Assembly: GCA_016926455.1 (NCBI GenBank)
Contig: JAFGOO010000055.1
Location: 1 to 9,213, forward strand
Origin: Methanosarcinaceae archaeon
GTDB taxonomy: Archaea; Halobacteriota; Methanosarcinia; Methanosarcinales; Methanosarcinaceae
Direction of reading: 5' to 3'
DNA length: 9,213 bases
Below are positions 7,211 through 9,213 of the stretch, one piece after another (within the stretch, counting starts at the first letter, position 1; each line of letters opens with the position of its first letter). Made by a program: the position numbers and the translations under genes. The notes beneath the pieces are model-generated. The model did no database searches, was not told where the DNA came from, and saw only the letters and a list, made by a program, of their open reading frames with translations.

Positions 7211-7597
7211 ATGACATTGACTGAGGAATTATTAATAGCACGTGGAGAACTTGAGAACAATCTCAGGAACCTGCTTGGAATACCTGTATTTTTGATAGAG
7301 ATGGACGGGTTTGCACTGCCCTGTGGGTGCAGTGGAGCAACGATAAACATTCGCGGACTTCAGGTCGATGATCTGGAAATATTCGAAGAGCAGATTCTTA
7401 AATATCTGAACAATGCTGCTGAAAATCTTGAAATTGAGCCATCATTTATCTTTGCACGGCTGATTCCCGGAACCTCTGAAGTGGCATCATTGAACATACG
7501 TATGCTGTGCAACAGATGTTATATGGATTTTGCAAGGGGAAGCGGCAAACAACCACGACCCGATATTTATATCCTCCGATTCGATCGCAGGACATAA
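7211..7597 (+). CDS. Conserved-looking small protein with CxC and CxxC motifs, function unknown
   Basis: I do not recognise this 128-residue soluble protein. It has no signal peptide or membrane helix. Two cysteine pairs stand out: PCGCSG (Cys38, Cys40) and LCNRCYMDF (Cys100, Cys103), which together could bind one zinc ion or an Fe-S cluster. Between them is a mixed helix/strand region with an acidic helix, DDLEIFEEQILKYLNNAAENLEIE (53-76). The C-terminal tail is basic (RFDRRT). The start at 7211 is supported by AGGAG at 7199-7203, and the U32 stop codon ends only two bases before it. That spacing makes the pair a likely operon and suggests a partner or accessory role for the U32 protein. Codon use and composition look like those of its neighbours. 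Real gene: confident. Function: none assigned. Confidence 0.8.
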   Translation: MTLTEELLIARGELENNLRNLLGIPVFLIEMDGFALPCGCSGATINIRGLQVDDLEIFEEQILKYLNNAAENLEIEPSFIFARLIPGTSEVASLNIRMLCNRCYMDFARGSGKQPRPDIYILRFDRRT

Positions 7598-7617
7598 TTT
7601 TCCCCTAATATCGAGTT

Positions 7618-7629
7618 AATTTTTATTTT
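7618..7629 (+). terminator. T-rich archaeal-type terminator after the small Cys-motif gene
   Basis: AATTTTTATTTT-like sequence begins about 20 bases after the stop codon. Archaeal RNA polymerase often stops at such U-rich runs without a hairpin. A longer run of nine T's at 7707-7715 could be a second, backup site. Confidence 0.4.
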
Positions 7630-7671
7630 CTGGAAGATACAGTATCAAGAGCATTGATTTACTATTTTTTC

Positions 7672-7679
7672 TATAAATA
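7672..7679 (+). promoter_or_regulatory. Candidate distal TATA box for the mtr operon
   Basis: TATAAATA is a near-perfect archaeal TATA box. If used, transcription begins near 7701 and the mtr leader is about 200 nt. Upstream bases are T-rich rather than the purine-rich BRE usually seen, and the T9 run at 7707-7715 would lie right at the start, both of which weaken the call. Confidence 0.35.
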
Positions 7680-7777
7680 AGAACAAATTATTTTTATCAC
7701 GTCGAATTTTTTTTTCACATCGATTTCGAAAGGTTTATGAATGATTTAGAATAATGCAGAACAGTTGACGTTAGTAT

Positions 7778-7794
7778 CATTTAATATTTAAATG
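7778..7794. promoter_or_regulatory. Inverted repeat overlapping the tandem repeat, possible operator
   Basis: CATTTAA and TTAAATG form perfect 7-bp arms around the spacer TAT. The right arm is also part of the first copy of the 12-bp tandem repeat, so a dimeric regulator could recognise it. AT-only palindromes are common in AT-rich DNA, hence the modest confidence. Confidence 0.35.
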
Positions 7795-7806
7795 AATATT
7801 TAAATG
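7783..7806 (+). repeat. Perfect 12-bp tandem repeat upstream of mtrE
   Basis: AATATTTAAATG occurs twice head to tail (7783-7794 and 7795-7806) with no mismatch. Each unit contains the palindrome ATTTAAAT, which resembles a TATA element, so the repeat may be a duplicated TATA box or a pair of protein sites. If the second copy is the TATA box, transcription starts near 7825-7830 and the leader is about 75-80 nt. Confidence 0.8.
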
Positions 7807-7830
7807 GTATAACTGAGTGATAGGAAAAAA

Positions 7831-7851
7831 GTGCTTAAGTATTTTTAGCAC
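7831..7851 (+). promoter_or_regulatory. Possible RNA hairpin in the mtr leader
   Basis: GTGCTTAA and TTTAGCAC can pair over 8 positions with one mismatch around the loop GTATT. It would lie in the 5' untranslated region from either candidate start site. The stem is short and AU-rich, so stability is moderate at best. Confidence 0.3.
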
Positions 7852-7890
7852 TGGCATAACTGTTAACGATGTTATAAAACAAAGTTAAGA

Positions 7891-7896
7891 AGGAGG
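7891..7896 (+). promoter_or_regulatory. Strong ribosome binding site of mtrE
   Basis: AGGAGG lies 7 bases before the ATG at 7904. It is the strongest ribosome site in the window, as expected for a highly expressed energy-metabolism operon. Confidence 0.8.
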
Positions 7897-7903
7897 AAAA
7901 TCA

Positions 7904-8821
7904 ATGGAACCACTCATAAGCATGGGTGTAGTAGCACTAATGGGTGCGGCCGCGACAATCGCTGGCGCTTCGGAGGACCTTGAATCCGATGTAGGATCAC
8001 AGAGTAACCCGAACTCCCAGGTGCAACTGGCACCCCAGATGATGTATCCACATAGAATATATAACAAAGCTGTTTCTGGCGAACCACCGTCGAATGCACT
8101 TATGTGCGCAATTGGCGGTACGGTTGCTATGGTTTTGATGACTGGAGCCAATATGTCCCCGCTTTTTGCGATTACATTCGGTGCTCTCATTGCTGCAATG
8201 GTACATGGTACATTCGCTGTGACTTCATTTTTAGGCAGACCAACAAGCCAGAAACGTTTCAAACAACCGGTATATCTTGATGTATTGACATCACACACGC
8301 CTGTGATCATGGGATATTCGTTTATCACAACATTCTGTGTTGTTGTTGTATCGTATCTCATGGTCGCTGTACTCGGACACCCCTTCCCACTGCCACTTAT
8401 AGCATTTATCTGGGGAATCACAATCGGTGCGATCGGCTCGTCTACCGGTGATGTCCACTATGGTGCAGAGCGCGAGTTCCAGGCCTTTGAGTTCGGTTCA
8501 GGTTTGAACGCTGCAAACTCTGGTAATATTGTCAGAAAAGGTGAATCTGGTTTGAGAAACAGTATTGACAATTCCTGGTTCTGCGCAAAATTCGGCGGAC
8601 CAGTCACAGGAATTGCATTCGGTATGACGGTATTCTTAAGCGCATGGATTACAACGGTATTTGACCCCGCAAAAGGCGCCGCAGTGGGCTGGCTTTCAAT
8701 CATTGTGGGAGTAATTATGGTAGTTATTATGATTATATGGAACAGGAAGATCGAAGTTGCGGCACGCAACGCATTTGGTCCATATAAAGAAGATAAAATG
8801 GAAGAAGAGGTGGCGGCATGA
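7904..8821 (+). CDS. mtrE: Tetrahydromethanopterin S-methyltransferase subunit E (MtrE)
   Basis: A 305-residue integral membrane subunit of the Mtr complex. The complex moves the methyl group from methyl-tetrahydro(sarcino)methanopterin to coenzyme M and uses the energy to pump sodium ions out of the cell. The sequence is recognisable throughout: helix-rich N-terminus MEPLISMGVVALMG, conserved cytoplasmic-loop segments PQMMYPHRIYNKAVSGEPPSN (45-64) and GDVHYGAEREFQAFEFG (182-198), and several membrane helices (about 2-21, 65-109, 132-180, 229-252, 260-279). Length is normal for the family. The charged tail KEDKMEEEVAA ends in a TGA that overlaps the mtrD start (ATGA), and GAGGTG just before it serves mtrD. 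In methanogens mtrE commonly leads the mtrEDCBAFGH operon, which fits its position here behind a long promoter region. Confidence 0.98.
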   Translation: MEPLISMGVVALMGAAATIAGASEDLESDVGSQSNPNSQVQLAPQMMYPHRIYNKAVSGEPPSNALMCAIGGTVAMVLMTGANMSPLFAITFGALIAAMVHGTFAVTSFLGRPTSQKRFKQPVYLDVLTSHTPVIMGYSFITTFCVVVVSYLMVAVLGHPFPLPLIAFIWGITIGAIGSSTGDVHYGAEREFQAFEFGSGLNAANSGNIVRKGESGLRNSIDNSWFCAKFGGPVTGIAFGMTVFLSAWITTVFDPAKGAAVGWLSIIVGVIMVVIMIIWNRKIEVAARNAFGPYKEDKMEEEVAA

Positions 8822-9213
8822 TCGATATCATAGGGATACTGCTAGCTAACATCATGTGGGTGATATTGATCACTCTCGGTGGAATGCTGATCTCATGGAG
8901 TGTCCATTTCGTTCCTGTGGGTGGTGCACCTGCTGCAATGGCACAGGCAACTGGTATCGGAACCGGTACAGTCCAGCTGGCTGCCGGTGCAGGCTTAACA
9001 GGACTGGTAACTGCTGGTGCCGTGATGAACGTCACAGATAACCTTTTGCTCATTCTTGCATCAGGTGCTGTTGGTGCCATGATAATGATGGGATGTACTA
9101 TGATTGTCGGTACTTGGGTGTACGTCTATGGAGTCGGATGCGTACCAGCATCTGCAAAAGTCAAATATGACCCGATCACAAAAGACAGACAGGATCTCTA
9201 TGTTTCACAGGGT
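8818..9213 (+). CDS. mtrD: Tetrahydromethanopterin S-methyltransferase subunit D (MtrD), 3' truncated by window
   Basis: The ATG at 8818 overlaps the mtrE stop codon by four bases (ATGA), and GAGGTG lies 6 bases upstream. The frame stays open for 132 codons to the window edge. The N-terminus MIDIIGILLANIMWVILIT, then HFVPVGGAPAAMAQATGIGTG (35-55), the helix-rich GAVGAMIMMGCTMIVGTWVYVYG and the loop VPASAKVKYDPITKDRQD are characteristic of MtrD, a membrane subunit that with MtrC and MtrE forms the sodium-translocating part of the Mtr complex. It is the second gene of the operon. The remaining part of the protein lies beyond the window. Confidence 0.96.
   Translation, partial: MIDIIGILLANIMWVILITLGGMLISWSVHFVPVGGAPAAMAQATGIGTGTVQLAAGAGLTGLVTAGAVMNVTDNLLLILASGAVGAMIMMGCTMIVGTWVYVYGVGCVPASAKVKYDPITKDRQDLYVSQG

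Larger units (their letters stand above)
7598..7903. other. AT-rich intergenic region: end of the U32 unit and promoter/leader of the mtr operon
   Basis: A 306-bp stretch with no credible protein gene. It contains T-rich tracts that could end transcription of the upstream unit, at least two TATA candidates, a perfect 12-bp tandem repeat, an imperfect hairpin and a strong ribosome site before mtrE; these are listed separately. Another imperfect feature is the direct repeat GGTATAACTG (7806-7815) and GGCATAACTG (7853-7862). Confidence 0.7.

Noticed and set aside
7702..7729. TCGAA/TTCGA inverted repeat around the T9 run
   Set aside because: Five-base arms with an 18-base spacer are too weak to call a hairpin terminator.
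7737..7754. Five-codon mini-ORF in the mtr leader (ATG AAT GAT TTA GAA TAA)
   Set aside because: Very short, only a weak GGT upstream, and short frames are expected by chance; it is outside the leader if the proximal promoter is used.
7885..8421. 178-residue open frame on the - strand opposite mtrE
   Set aside because: mtrE is certain on the + strand; the antisense product has low-complexity composition and no recognisable motif.
8733..9080. Open frames on both strands over the mtrE/mtrD junction, including one at 8856-9041
   Set aside because: The mtrD reading frame from 8818 is clearly the coding one and these frames are shadows.
1..9213. Search by eye for tRNA, rRNA, CRISPR repeats, transposases, integrases or attachment sites
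   Set aside because: Nothing found: no regularly spaced repeats, no cloverleaf-like sequence noticed, and no mobile-element proteins among the open frames.

Overview
The window comes from a methanogenic (or methyl-coenzyme M-dependent) archaeon. The firmest evidence is at the right end: a complete mtrE and the first 132 codons of mtrD, membrane subunits of the sodium-pumping methyl-H4M(S)PT:coenzyme M methyltransferase. Moderate GC, TATA-type promoters, GGTG/AGGAGG ribosome sites, a split GXGXG (FwdC/GltB3-like) protein and a Yip1/CARDB/MacB-type gene set all fit Methanosarcinales, probably a Methanosarcinaceae-like organism. Genus cannot be fixed from the sequence alone.

Layout. (1) 1-897, + strand: the 3' part of a beta-helix GXGXG-domain protein whose start lies outside the window. 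(2) 4598-907, - strand: a tightly packed four-gene operon. In transcription order it encodes a Yip1-type membrane protein, a secreted and membrane-anchored CARDB/NEW3-like surface protein, a MacB/LolD-type ATPase and an FtsX/MacB-type permease. Junctions overlap or are separated by only a few bases, so the four products probably form or serve one envelope transport machine. (3) 4827-5240, + strand: a universal stress protein with its own TATA box. (4) 6083-5259, - strand: a xylose-isomerase-like TIM-barrel protein, convergent with the stress protein gene and divergent from the next unit. (5) 6180-7597, + strand: a two-gene unit with a U32-family protein carrying an extra C-terminal cysteine cluster, followed two bases later by an unrecognised 128-residue protein with CxC and CxxC motifs. 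(6) 7598-7903: a 306-bp AT-rich gap holding the 3' end of that unit and the promoter/leader of the mtr operon. It contains a perfect 12-bp tandem repeat, an overlapping inverted repeat and a possible hairpin. (7) 7904-9213, + strand: mtrE and mtrD, with mtrD cut by the window edge.

The mtr genes are core energy metabolism. The best candidate for something undescribed is the Cys-rich U32 protein plus its small Cys-motif partner just upstream of mtr: characterised U32 relatives are Fe-S enzymes acting on RNA or quinone precursors, so an RNA- or cofactor-modification pair is a reasonable inference. No tRNA, rRNA, CRISPR array, transposase or phage gene was seen.
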